In this document: one piece after another, positions 12,401 to 24,400 of the stretch
How positions within the stretch are numbered: position 1 is the stretch's first letter
How the letters are laid out: each line of letters begins with the position of its first letter
Source of the DNA: Telmatactis stephensoni
Lineage: Eukaryota; Cnidaria; Anthozoa; Actiniaria; Isophelliidae
Assembly: GCA_029948255.1 (NCBI GenBank)
Contig: JALIZF010001748.1
Location: 621,289-685,288, forward strand
Length of the DNA: 64,000 nucleotides
Direction: 5' to 3'
Translations under genes and position numbers: made by a program
The notes under the pieces: model-generated
Seen by the model: only the letters and a program-made list of their open reading frames with translations
What the model was told of the DNA's origin: nothing
Databases searched by the model: none

Positions 12401-15250
12401 CTCTCTAAAAAAGCTTTTACGTCAAATATTGAATAGATTCGACTTCCATCCCTTATAAATACAAAAATTTGTCAAAAAAGTGCTTTTGTCTTGTTTAGTC
12501 ACTTCGTATTTCGTCATCAAATTAGCAGTGCGCACTTGGCATGCGCTCAAGAACCATTTGCAGCCTCCTTAAGTTCCTCCCTTCTATAACCATATTATAA
12601 ATTAAATAATAATGCTATTTATTATTATTATTATTACAATAAAGTTATTATATATCAATAGGGTGGTAATGATGATGCAGAAGTGGCAAGAAAGTTACAT
12701 GAAGAAGAGAAGGGCCTTGGCTTAAGAACACGAAAACAGCCAACTAAAAGAGCGCCGGTAAGAATAATGCATGTTTGAATGCACTGCCTTGCAAGGAGCA
12801 ATTGTAACTCAGTTTGTTAGTGCGTGGTGTCCCGAGCAAAAGGTCCAAGTTTGATTCCCAGTATCCTCACACTGACACTTATTTTAACTTCTTTTTATTC
12901 TGTGGAGCTTTAAATACCCTTAAAACAGAGCACTGATGGAGAGAAAGGGTACAGTGAGCACACAGTCTGCCTCACATTTATTAGTCAATTTGTGACTATG
13001 AAAAGAGCTATACCAACAGAAAATAAGGTCCTTTACCTAAGTTCTCTTACCTCTTTACCCTTTTGTGCTTCTCCTCCTGGAGACCTCATTACAAAACTGC
13101 CCAACAGATAAGAGTGGTCAGTGATATTACTGGTAGTATTTACTTGTAGCTGAGAAAACGGTTTGAGAAAACAGCTATGGGGAGTGGGTGAAAACATAGT
13201 GCAATAGGACCTGTAGCTTGTGTTTTTCAGGCAAGTATTTACCTTATCTTGTTTTATTTACAACAGAAAACATCAACAAAGAAGGCTTCATCTGGAGAAA
13301 AGAGTAAAAGTGGTGAATAGTTTTACTGTTCAAATTGAAAAACTGTGGGCATCTAGAAGTATTTCAGAAATGTCTCTTGACCGATCAGAAACATGATTGA
13401 TATCTTAATTTGTGTTTAGAGAACCATTTCTGATTGGCCAAAAAATGACAGGTCCACATTCCTGCAATATTTCTAGGTGGCCCCAGTTTTTTTGATTCAT
13501 TCAATAAATCTCTTAATACTGTAGTATGACTTGATAACTATTTCACAATTTCTCCTGTTTTGAATTGCTTGTTTTCTTCTAGCATTTGGAAAAATGATGG
13601 TCCTGTCTCCAGACCTTGCCAAAATTGTTGGAGCTGACCAGGTTTGATAGACATTTTGTTTTCTTCCTTTGCTCTTCCCATGCACTCACAAAGTGTTAAG
13701 GTGGCTGTTGGCAGCTTTCAAAGCACACCTACCAACATATAATGGCTAGCTTTCTACCACAAGTTAGACAAGGGATGAGCTTTTCAAAACTATCAAGTTG
13801 ACTGAAATTGACTATTGTTGAACATTACATCATGATGACGTCATAGAAATGGTTTACTACTGAATATCTCAAGAAAATGATCGAAACTTTCAAAAGTTTT
13901 AACTAAACTAAACTTTCAAAATTGTGAATTGGAAGTTATTGTTGCTGCACTCTTTGGTTCAAAGAGAAAATAATTAGCCTGCATCATATCTGGAAAAACC
14001 CTCTTGTTTAGTCCGTCTGCATAACAGCAAAATGAATAATGTTCTGAACCCCCAATGGTCTTTCTGGTTTTGAAAAGACACTTGTGATTGGCTAAATCAT
14101 GAAAGTTTTTCCAATGCCATTTCTTATTGGATGTTCTTTTGTGAGTGACTGTATGGAAACACCCAATGACAAGCAGCCTTATTTTACCCAATCATAAGCC
14201 ACTTTTCAAAATCAAAAAGAAGTTGGAACATGATTTGTCACTGTTACGCAGACTGCTAAATGAGCTACCCTGTCATTTACCCATGTTGTGTTTCATTCTG
14301 ATTATATATTAAAATCCTTGTTTTTCCTTTGCCATAGATCTAAGTATATTTTTTATGATGTTCTGATAATATAATCATGCAATGTTAATGGCAACATTAA
14401 ACGGTTTCTTGTATTTTGTAGATGCCGAGATCAGAAGTAGTAAAGAAGATGTGGCAAGTGATTAGAGAGAGAAATCTAACGGTAATGTCCTTGACTTGTA
14501 CGTCTTGGATTCACACTTATTGCTGGCAGTGCATCATTAATTTTGTGATTTTTGAAAGCCTCACAGAAAAAAAATCACGTTCAAAATGTATTACCCTGAT
14601 TATTAGATAAGAAGTTTGTGGTAACAAAACAATTGAATCAACATGATCAATAAATACTATTCATTACAAAATTGCTTTTGCAACTGGAAAATTATTTGTC
14701 TAGCTCTGATGGCCAACACCCCAAATTGAGATTTTGTATTAAAGTTTACATCCTTTCTGTATAAACATTTTTTCAGGATCCCAAAGACAAGAGATTCCAT
14801 ATCTGTGATGATGAGTTATTGAAAGTTTTTGGTAAGTTTGGTGGAGGAGTTTTCTTTTCTAACTGGTAACACCAATGAGGTAGCTATAGCCTCATTTTTA
14901 TCTTGCTAAATTTCTTATCTGACCTCATATTTTAAAGTGACATCATCAATCATGTGAGCTTCACAAATGCATAAATATTAAGAGCTATAATGCAATGGTA
15001 CATTTGCAACCATTCTCAGGAGAGTGGATTGAACAAAAGAATAGGCGGCCATGCTGGTGGACTTGACAAAAGAAACCAGTTACAGTGGCCCTTTTGTTCA
15101 ATTCACTCTCCTGGGAATGGTTGCAAAACAAGAATACCAATCAAAGTTTCATTCTCACTTTCTTTCACTTTAGGAACCAAGAGAGTGAAGACATTCGCTA
15201 TGATGAAGTACCTAAAGCCACACATCAAAGACCCTGAGCTGATCTCCTAA
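9499..15250 (+). CDS. SWIB domain protein with N-terminal DEK_C-like domain
   Basis: The exons are 9499-9550, 9636-9726, 10333-10435, 11350-11409, 12662-12757, 13267-13312, 13583-13641, 14422-14481, 14777-14831 and 15174-15250 (TAA). All junctions are GT/AG and all phases match, giving 232 residues. Residues 8 to about 55 (DKIRTAIADILETEELD, then SRMVRNNLEKRFSVGL) resemble the DEK_C fold found N-terminal to SWIB in yeast UAF30/TRI1-type proteins. The middle, about 55-155, is lysine/glutamate-rich with KKSKKEK and RTRKQPTKR, likely nuclear localisation signals. Residues about 160-230 form the SWIB/MDM2 domain: LSPDLAKIVGADQMPRSEVV, KKMWQVIRERNL, DPKDKRFHICDDELLKVFG, FAMMKYLKPHI. The family is linked to chromatin and rDNA transcription; the exact role here is inferred. 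The start ATGGCGGACGG has a good Kozak-like context. Confidence 0.93.
11793..12568. mobile_element. piggyBac-type MITE (TTAA target site)
   Basis: TTAA at 11789-11792 and 12569-12572 flanks inverted ends GGAGGTTGGAAAGGGTTC and (inverted) GGAGGCTGCAAATGGTTC, matching at 15 of 18 positions. The 776-bp body has no transposase ORF. It lies in the intron between exons 4 and 5 of the SWIB gene. Confidence 0.7.
12797..12865 (+). repeat. tRNA-derived SINE-like fragment
   Basis: AATTGTAACTCAGTTTGTTAG resembles an A box with D-loop, and AAGTTTGATTCCCAGTA a degenerate B box. It is intronic and there is no intact cloverleaf. Confidence 0.45.
15003..15127. repeat. Inverted repeat in last intron of the SWIB gene
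   Basis: TTTGCAACCATTCTCAGGAG followed by AGTGGATTGAACAAAAG is mirrored by CTTTTGTTCAATTCACTCTC and CTGGGAATGGTTGCAAA, with about 50 bp between the arms. It looks like a MITE. It ends about 45 bp before the last exon. Confidence 0.8.
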
Positions 15251-15440
15251 TCTCCCCCCCCCCCCCCCCTCTGTCCCCACCCTCCACCCACCATAAAGAT
15301 ATGACCTGTTTGTTGTAGTTAGATCATTGTAGCAACAATGATGAAGTACCTATATAAAGCCACACTTCAATTACCGTACCTGATGATTTCCTAATCTTCC
15401 TCCTCTGTCCCCACCCCTCCCCCCACATACAGTAAAGACG
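15199..15440 (+). repeat. Tandem partial duplication of the terminal SWIB exon and 3' UTR
   Basis: Sequence at about 15199-15300, including GATGAAGTACCTAAAGCCAC and the stop region, is repeated degenerately at about 15338-15440 (GATGAAGTACCTATATAAAG). The second copy again carries TTTCCTAATCT and CTCTGTCCCCACCC. It lacks intact coding and lies in the 3' UTR. A run of about 16 C residues at 15254-15269 follows the real stop. Confidence 0.75.
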
Positions 15441-15620
15441 TTAAATAATTGTTGTAGTTATATAATTGTAGCACCAAAAGCCTAGATTTGTAAGCATTCC
15501 TTTATAAGCCTAGCATTTAGATTTGTAAGTATTCCTTGCTTCCTATAGTTCATAAAAAATAATTTAAAAAAGAAAAAAGGGTTCCCATGGTCATGGTATT
15601 TGACCAGTATTATTTTCCAT

Positions 15621-15762
15621 AGAGTGATCGCACTTAGCCCGTGAAATTGTACTAGCTAAATAATGCAAAATAGCACTATTAAACAATGGAAAACAAAGGA
15701 TTTTTTACTATTTAGTACAATTTAGATTTTGTACTTTTTCACGGGTTAAGTGTGATCACTCT
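15621..15762. mobile_element. Foldback MITE family B, copy 1
   Basis: AGAGTGATCGCACTTAGCCC with GTGAAATT is mirrored by TTTCACGGGTTAAGTGTGAT and CACTCT. Two relatives lie within 550 bp downstream. No ORF. Confidence 0.8.
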
Positions 15763-15856
15763 ACCGACCTGGAAGAGTTGTAGAAGTTAATATTTTTACT
15801 TAAAGTATTCATTTGAAAGTTAGAGTGCAAACACTAAAACCATAAAACAACTTAGT

Positions 15857-15975
15857 AGAGTGGTTTTCATTAACCCCTTGAAATACACTTTAGCGTATTA
15901 AGCTTTATTACACTTTGGTTATTTTGTTTTTCATTGTGTCTAATTACACTTTGTTTCACAGGTTAATGAAAACCA
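15857..15975. mobile_element. Foldback MITE family B, copy 2
   Basis: AGAGTGGTTTTCATTAACCC with CTTGAAA is mirrored by TTTCACAGGTTAATGAAAAC and CA. The ends resemble copy 1, but the terminal motif reads TTTTCATTAA where copies 1 and 3 read GCACTTAA-like. Confidence 0.75.
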
Positions 15976-16160
15976 TTAATTAATTAGTGCTATATAGTAC
16001 CAAAATCCTTTGTTTCCCATTGTTTAATTAATGCTATTTTGTACTATTTAGTGACTGTTTCATGTTTTTAATGTTTGTGCTATAGAAATGGGAAATTTAG
16101 AAATTCTATGTCAAAAACCAAAATCTTTAGCCAGTTTAAATTTGTAACAGTTTTAGAGAT

Positions 16161-16276
16161 AGACTGATGGCACTTAATCCGTGAAATAGGTATTAGTCTA
16201 ACAGACATTAGTAGACACTATTTCCATTGTTTTCTTTTGATTTGATTTTGTTTTATGGATTAAGTGCCACCACTCT
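16161..16276. mobile_element. Foldback MITE family B, copy 3
   Basis: AGACTGATGGCACTTAATCC with GTGAAAT is mirrored by TTATGGATTAAGTGCCACCA and CTCT. It shares the terminal motif with copy 1. Confidence 0.75.
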
Positions 16277-16629
16277 AATGTAATTTGATAAAAATTCATG
16301 GAATTTTACTAGTTTCTGTGTGAATCCCTGGAGAAAGAAAACTTTATAGTTGTGTTAGGGTATTTTTTGTAGCGAGAGTAGGCCCCCAAGTAGGTGTGCA
16401 AAAAGGTGAATAAATTTGTACAAAATTAAAGAAATTGTATTACCCAACAAGCCTTTTGTCATGAGATCATATATGACTAAGTATTAGAGGGATTCAATAG
16501 AGGACCCCAGCAGCAGCCTTGCTGTTCAGAAGAGGGTAGTGCACTTCATTGCTAACAGCATTGTCAGTGGAAACAAATTGTTTCTTTAATAACCTATTTG
16601 GTAGTGTACTGACACTGGTTCATTTGACA

Positions 16630-16935
16630 AATCTGTACTCCAATAGATGCACAGATGACGTCAAAATGTGGCGGGAATGAAAAAAAGTACACGAGACGAA
16701 GTCGAGTGGCGTGACTTGTTTTCATCACATTTTGACGTCATCTGTGGATCTGTTAGAGTAAATATACAGACCCACGGAAAAATGGAATCTATTTGTTTTA
16801 TATAATATTCATCGAAACATTTCAACCAATCACATCGCGCCTAATATTCATTGACGTCATCTATGTGTGTGTTCTGTTATCACACGGTTCTTCACCAATC
16901 ACAGTGCGCGTCATAACCAAGTCTATAATATAGAA
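16630..16935 (-). repeat. Dispersed ~290-bp repeat, copy 2 (inverted)
   Basis: Read on the minus strand it matches the element at 4640-4930. It contains an inner hairpin, CACAGATGACGTCAAAATGT and its mirror, around 16651-16746. No coding content. Confidence 0.75.
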
Positions 16936-18883
16936 CGTAGGTTTTCTTAATTTATGCACTCTAGTAGTGGCATTGGTTTGTATCTGAGCGTTTACTTAAA
17001 AAGCTGTTCGTTGGAGCACGCGTACATTGCGCGTAACTTTAGTCTGAAAGGTTTGAAATAATTTACATTGATTTGCATATGTGTTGATGTGTTTGTGCTT
17101 TTGCAATGGGAGCTGACATGGAAAAATCTAGTTAGCGATCTTTGCCTCCAGAATGATGTACGATAAATGAATGATAGGAAATGAGCAGTATGCCCCGGGG
17201 ATGCTCATCGTACCTACCGGTTTAGCGCTCTTAATATCTGGACATTTAATCGCAAGGTAGAAACTGTATATGGCAAAATCGTATGGTTCAAAATCCGTCG
17301 AAACAAGGAAGGACTAAACCTAGACTTTCTCAAAGTCGTCAGCCCCGCTTCCGTTTATGTTTGATTTATATGATTTAGTTAGGATTTGTAAATTGAGCTG
17401 AAAAGCCCTGCTGAGGGAGTCTCAATCATGTATGTATCTATGTATCTATGTATCTATGCATGTATCTTAATTTTTGACTTTTGCGGGCGGGACTGGCGAC
17501 TTTTCCTTTCTGCTTCGCGCCAAATTTACCGACGGGTTTTTCAGTCGGTGAATAAATTACGGCAACTAGCCAATCAGAACGTTTTGATGAGGTGACGTCA
17601 ATCATTTATGCAAATTAGTAGAAAATCAGCGCGAACGTACACCGCGAGCGTACAACGCCTAGCGATTCTTATTTGCATAAATTTACATAATTGACTCCGC
17701 CCCCGGCGTGGTTTTGGCGCGAAAAGCAAATGAAAATCCAGCAGGCGAAACAAGTCGTCCTCTCGCGCGTAAAAAAAAAAAAAACCTCGAAGAATAATGA
17801 TTGAAATAAAGATTGAATAAGAGAGGACGACTTGTGGCAAGTCTAGACTAAACCCTAATTCGTAGAAATTGTAAATTGTAAAATTGTACATATATTGTTG
17901 GTGGGATAACATTTTCACGTGTTTAACTGAATTTTACTTAACTTAAAATAGCGTAATATATTTTGAGCATGCAGAACGTACGCAAATGAGTGACAAGGTA
18001 AGCACTACTTTAGGCAACGCCCTGTTCAAACTGAAAAGATAGAAAACCGCTGTTTCACTTGAAAATCCTCTCCAAAAACGTCATTGATTTTACGTGAATT
18101 CCGGTCCAATGTACTTGAAGGAGATATTCACTAAGACGTCTGTTAGGAGCGCAGATGGTTCATTGATAGATAGTTTTAGTGTACGTAAAGGTTTGATTCG
18201 TTTGCTCTTTTGTCAGTCTTAATTCACCTAAACATGCTTCCGGAAACATCATTAACGCGCTTGTTTCGTAAATGCTTCCCTTTAGCCACCCGAGAAATAT
18301 TATTTCTCTGAAACAGAAACATCACACGTTTGTGGAAACACGAGAGAGATGTTTCCCGGTTTAGCCACTATATAATGAAAACATGTTATTCAAAAGCGCT
18401 CGCAATTTCTGCTGGCCTTTTCAACCAAACAAGGCTGATTAAGCCAAACGAGCAAGAGAAATATAAAGGAAAGTCATTTTAGACAAGAAAATGAAAATCT
18501 TATCTGGAAAATTGAAATTTCGTTTGTGTTTCATCGTCACAAATCCTTGCGCACGTGCGACAGTTGATGTTGTGGAAGCATGTTTCCTCAGCTAGTTTAG
18601 CCACCTAGAAAACATTTTACTTTAAAACGTGTTTTCTCGTTTAGCCAGGGTCTTAAAAATGCGGTGTTACTATTTCTAATTCCGTGAGTCGTATTCTACA
18701 ATTCGGTTTTCAAGCACACATTATTCTTCCATTTAGTTGTCACTGAGGACTGACACTTCGTTGCACTGATTTCTAGCTTTGACAGACGATACCAGAGATC
18801 AAGATAATATCTGTTAGCTTATTTCACCCAAGTCTACAATAACATTTCATTTTGACAACTTGTCGAGAATCAAAACCAACATT
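16936..18883. other. Intergenic sequence without a supported gene
   Basis: It holds a TATC/TATG tetranucleotide run (about 17428-17468), an A-run near 17770, and phrases such as GTTTAGCCAC with TGTTTCC repeated at 18290-18370 and 18580-18655, suggesting decayed repeats. No exon chain was found. Confidence 0.6.
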
Positions 18884-19132
18884 TCAACTCCTACTGACGA
18901 TTCTCATTTGGATAAATCTCCTTCCTGAGACGTGAAGATGTTTCTTGTCGTCCTTTGTTTTGCATTGTAGGTAATTTCCATATATTTTTACATCGTTTGT
19001 TTGCGGTGTTTTTGCCCAATCTGTTTTTCGCATTTTCGCCGATTTTCTTCTAGCCAGGCCATCTATAATTTCATACACAAGCGTCAAATATAATAATATC
19101 ACCAAAACCAACACCAAATTAAAATCATCCAT
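18884..19132 (-). CDS. Candidate small signal-bearing protein (82 aa)
   Basis: On the minus strand an ATG at 19132 opens 82 codons beginning MDDFNLVLVLVILLYLTLVY, a good signal peptide or anchor. A basic hydrophilic part follows (ARRKSAKMRKTDW and KTKDDKKHLHVSGRR). A TATAAAG box (plus 19196-19202) lies about 64 bp upstream of the ATG, a promoter spacing like that of the neuropeptide gene in this window. There is a single cysteine. No homologue is recognised and no splice partner was found. It could be a chance ORF. Confidence 0.3.
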   Translation of the reverse strand: MDDFNLVLVLVILLYLTLVYEIIDGLARRKSAKMRKTDWAKTPQTNDVKIYGNYLQCKTKDDKKHLHVSGRRFIQMRIVSRS

Positions 19133-20017
19133 CTCCCGTTTCTTCTCAGTTTTATCGCACGACGACTCAAATTTTCACTCAGAAGGAGTAATCTCCTTTA
19201 TACAGCCCCAGAATGTCGTTTTCGATGAATTTGCTTAGGAAGCGTTGAAGTTCATCTGCAATTAAGATTTTGAGTAAATTGGATTAAACAATTGAGTGAA
19301 GACATCGGCCTCTAGTTGAAGCTTGCATCTGCCCTGATTGTCCGCCGACTATATTGTGATTATGTATTTAACTGCCTGTTACCAATGACGACAATCAATA
19401 ACTGGCTAAAGACTTTTAGTAAATTGATCTTTTTTAACTGATTTGAATGAAACAAGAATCAAATGGACAAGAAACATTCTCCGTTTGTTATTGCCAATGA
19501 ATTGCATTCCGGGTATTCGTATAGTTAATATCCTGCTTATTTTATTATTAAACATGGAAAAGCTACAGAAAATTCTGTACAATCGAGAGAAAAATTACGA
19601 TGTTTTGATCTGTGGTATTTTCTCATTTCATAACAGTAATTGAAATTTGAACCTTCCTGGTTTGAAATTAGTTTTGTTGACCATTATTGAAATTGTTTTG
19701 CATTGTAAAAGACGACAGTAAAACACCCTAGGGGCTCGTTTTTTTGAAAGACCCAAACACGTAAATGTTATCGGTCTTTTAAGAAATAGGCCCTTGTTTA
19801 ATTACTAAGAATATTTCAGACTTCATATTGGGAAGTTAGTTTACGTTAAATACCAAAATTGCTTTTTTAATTAATTTAATTCTAAAGGTATTTTTTAATA
19901 TTGAAAACAAGATGTTCGCATATATATATATATAACATCTTAAAGTAATTAGCCATTTTCTGGAACACTATATCTACAGCAGGGACCGCGGAGCACCTTC
20001 AAAAGTTGGGGGGGCTG

Positions 20018-20260
20018 CAGCGGCGGATCTAGACCTTTTAAAAGGGGGGCACCATTTTACAAAACACGGCGTGGGCGTAACTTCCTCAAATGCTCTTTTA
20101 AAGTAACATCACAAGGCTGTAGCAAGCCATAAAATCCTGAGAGGCTAAAACAATTTATATTATGATTACCCTTTTTCGCGAGCGTAGCGAGCGCGAAATT
20201 TGAACTAAGGCGCGTCAATTTAATTAAGATTTACGATAAAACCAACAAAAACAAAATATG
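20018..20260. mobile_element. Truncated copy of the CAGCGGCGGATC MITE
   Basis: CAGCGGCGGATCTAGACC, then GGGGGGCACCATTTTACAAA, and GAGCGTAGCGAGCGCGAAAT match 7356-7600 in order. The right-hand inverted end is not visible, so this copy is truncated or diverged. Confidence 0.7.
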
Positions 20261-21499
20261 CGAGCGCGAAGCGCGAGTCGGTTTCTGGCAAGAGCTGTTC
20301 ACAAAGGCTACTTCCTAGGGTAAATATTTGTGCGCGTCACTCCCCCACAAAGAATAGCAATGAAAGAAATGGTTCATTTGTAGCTCAGACAGAGAATACA
20401 ATTAGCTCTTAGGAACGTACGCGTAGCGCGAGTCGCTCGGCAAAACTTTTACAGAAAAGTACGTTACGTACAACCTTTCTTTGGTTGACTGACTTGAGAA
20501 TGACAAACTTCATTTTTTCCTCGTGGCGTCCTTTACACGATTTCTTCTGCAGTTTCTGATGTGCAGAATTTTTTTCCACGCATTGCCCAGCTTTTACTTA
20601 AAATATAATGGTCCATTGACTAAGTAGACTATCCGTTCAAAAATACTTATGAAACACAGTATTGCAAGAATTTTAAAAGTGGCGTAACTTATTACATAAA
20701 TATCGACATCATTCAGTGATATTGCAGGTTCTCCTTTTAAAACTGTGGTTTGTACACTAACTTCAACCAATTAATTTTTTTACACAAGTGAAGGGGCGCT
20801 ATACCTAGCTACACTACTGAAAACATTCCAACGATTCCAAAAAATCCAACGATTCCACTAGAAGTTGCCGACGGGTTTCCTGTGGTACACTTTGGCACCA
20901 AAAACACAGGAACTCCATTTGTTCAGGTTAGAATCAAAATGGCGGATCAGACAACATGAAATGACTCGAGTGTAAATGATAAATTTCATGAGGTAAGGTA
21001 AAGAATAAATGATATTGAGGTGCTTTTAATTGTTAGCTTAATATACTCGCTTTGCATTCTATCAGTTCTTTTCTTCAACTTTGGTTTCGTCTATTAAAAA
21101 AAACGAATCTTAAGCTTATGTGAAACGTAAGTCTTACATTAAAAGCTAAAGTTTATCAATGGAAAAATTTGGATTTCTTCGGATTTCTACCAAATAACAT
21201 CCCTTCTTTGAATTCTTAAAGTTTTAAATGCTTATTCTAAACATTTCTCGCGCATTTTGTAGGTTCAATATCACTTTTTGAGACTTGCACAATGAACATC
21301 CAACACAATCCAGTCTGGGAATTGCACCCAGTCCTCAAAACCACTACACAAGATAGAAGTCGAGTGTGCTCTCTTACACCAACTGGATGTTATGTGTGGA
21401 TTGGTATTGTAGAGTTTGCCTCGGTGATGAGGAAAGGGGCTGCGCCGTACTGCAACTGTCAAATTTCCTGCCAAATGAATTTTGATTTACCAATGGTTA

Positions 21500-24400
21500 A
21501 GGTGCCTCTCTGTGTATCTCCACAATAAATTATTTGATATCACCAAGGCAGTTGCTGTAAAATCCATTTGTAACCTCTGTCTCAATTAATCATTGGTGTA
21601 TACCTTCTGGTATCCAAAGGTCTAAGAAACCAGCAAAGGAATATCCAACTTCTTACATAGTCTGAAACATTCTTAGTCCTTGTGGACCTTCATCCTCAAT
21701 ACTACCAGTAAATGTTTGCAGTGTGCCTCATTGCTCAATAAAATGAATGGCCTCCAACCTCCCCTTATAGCCATCCCTTTCCACTCAGTGTTGTTCACAG
21801 TAACAACAAGTTGTGTTTTGAAGTAATTATGAGCTTAGAAATGGGATATAATAATCCCTAACCCCTTGTGTACTGTCTACAATGCTTACATTGCTAGACT
21901 GTGTGAGGTCATAAAGTCTATGCATACTTTAACAAAATGAAGAATTACTGAAGATATAACCATTAAACTTTCCATTTTTACCTGCAACTCGTCATAGTAC
22001 CATATAAAGTGTCTACTGAGCAATTTGGTGTTGTGTACCAGTCAAATACCATCAATTCCTGTTCAAAACCATTTGGTGTCATTTTCTCTAGATGTCAACT
22101 CCATCAAGTATCATTATAGTGAATATTCCATCTATTCCAAGGCACCATGTAAACCTTATCAACCATGAAACCTTAGAAGATATTATTTTTGATACAATAA
22201 TGGACCAAGTACATCATGGGATTGCTGTGGAGTAACGATTATAAACTGTCTTATACCATTACTGTGCCAGCCAAGTATCCCTCGACATCCATGCTATAGA
22301 ATATACATCGACCAGTGTACAATTCAACTTATGGAGCCATATTCTTCTAAGAAGTGCAGTACCACCAATACCATGTTCTGCAATCCAAGTACAGCTTTCA
22401 CACCATAGCTGGACATGAAAACCCCTAAAAAACCACTGTGTGGAAAAAAGGGGAACATGTACCCCCCCAAAATGCAATGGTGCTACCTCTGGGGATTTAA
22501 GATTTAATTTGCAGTGTAATATGTTACAGTCCAGTAAAAGCTTCCTTCTGATATTGCACATTAGTCCCAGAACAATGGTGTCAATGTAACATGTTCCTGT
22601 CTACTGGAATGCTATTCCATCTATATATCACAAATCTGGATCATAGTCCACTGCCCATAGGATTTGCTTCTATTCCATTCCATAGTATCAAGCAAAATAC
22701 CATTTCCAATGAATATCACAGAGTGCTATACCATTTTCCAGTCATTGTCATCAAAGTATTGTCCACTCAGTTACAGTACCATCCCATACCACTGTCTCCC
22801 ACAAATACTTTTTCAAGTGAATTCCAGAGAGTTCTTGGCCATTTCCATCCTTACCATGTAGAATGAGTGAAATACCATGTAGATCGAGTTATTGACCAAT
22901 ACCCATTATCAGGTGAGAGACTGTACTGCTATAGTGTCCTTCAATTGTCATCAGATTCACATTATACAGGGGTCATTTCCTACCATGATACCAAAAAAAT
23001 TGGAAAAGTGCCATTGCTAGTAAATTGCCATCTTCATCTCAGTTTTCCAGTGTCTCACATGGAAGCTTCATCATTTCCTGACAATTTCCCTTATATAATA
23101 CAATGCCAGACAAATACCAGTAAATATGAAAATAAGAGTGCTTTACCAGTTCCATTTTCCAGTCTGCTTTTGAAGTGTTATTCATCATGCTCTGTCCAGG
23201 CAGTTGCTATTTCCTATCTAAATTTACTATCTACATTTACATGTTGTTGGACAAACACACCATTACCAGTAAATATGAACAATTGCTTCACCAGTTCTGA
23301 TTTTCCAGTCTCTAAGCCCTATCCAGTCATTTGCTATTTTCTATTCCATGCATGTCTTATTGGCCACAAGTACCATTACCAGTCAATGCTGCCAGTGCTG
23401 TTTTCCATTCATATTAAATTCCCAGACAAACATTACCAGTTGTTATGACACTATGCAACAGTGCTTACAAGTTCCATTTACATTCCCTGTTCAGTTTTTG
23501 GTTGCCATTTCCCATCCATTTAGCTTTTGTTGGGCAAATACCATTACCAGTGAACATAACAGTGCCTACCAGTTCCAGTCTAGTCAGTTGCCATTCTCCA
23601 TACACATCACACACATTGAAAAAAAAATACCACCATTGCTTACAAGTTTGATTTTCAGTCTACCATTGAAGTGTCATTCACAATTCTCTGTCCACTCGGG
23701 GGTTATTTACGATCCATTTTGCCATTACCACTGAGCACCAGTGCCTTTTTCCAGTCTGCTATAAATTGTTAGTTGTATCAATCACCATTCTGTGTTCAGT
23801 CAGTTGCCATTCCTATCCATGTAACCATTGTTGGATGAATTCAATTACCAGTGAAGAAGCTTGCTAGTTTCTTTTTCCAGTCTGCCGTTGAAATACCATT
23901 TATTATTCTCTGTCCAGTCATTACTTCCATCTACATTACATAGTTAGACAAGTACCATGATTTCTGATGAATACCAGTGTTTATGTCAAGTTCAAGTTTT
24001 CAGTCTGCCATTGAAGTGCCAGTCTTCATTTCCAACCATATTTACATCGGCTAAATGCCATTACAACTGTACCAATGAACATCGTAATGTTTACCACCAC
24101 ATGCCATTTGTCATTTCTCACCGGTCTCTATTTTCTATCCATATTTCAGTTGGATAAATAGGTACCATTACCACTTGGACATCAGTGATACAGGTGTTTA
24201 TCAGACGTTCCATTTTCCAGACTGCCAATGAAGTGTCATTCTCTGGGTGTTGACTAAATCAAGTACTTCAAAATTTGGTTTTGAGAGGACTGGCACTGAC
24301 TCTACAAATATCCGTAAATACAGACTAGGCTTAGACTTATGGTTAGTGGTTAGGTTTAGTGGTCAGGCTTAGGGTTAGTGGTTAGGGAACATTAGGGTTA

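Noticed and set aside
20951..20971. ATGGCGGATCAG start-like motif
   Set aside because: It runs into TGA after six codons and no donor site fits.
22867..23448. 193-codon plus-strand open frame
   Set aside because: It lies inside the pyrimidine-rich decayed satellite. The translation shows no domain and follows the repeat.
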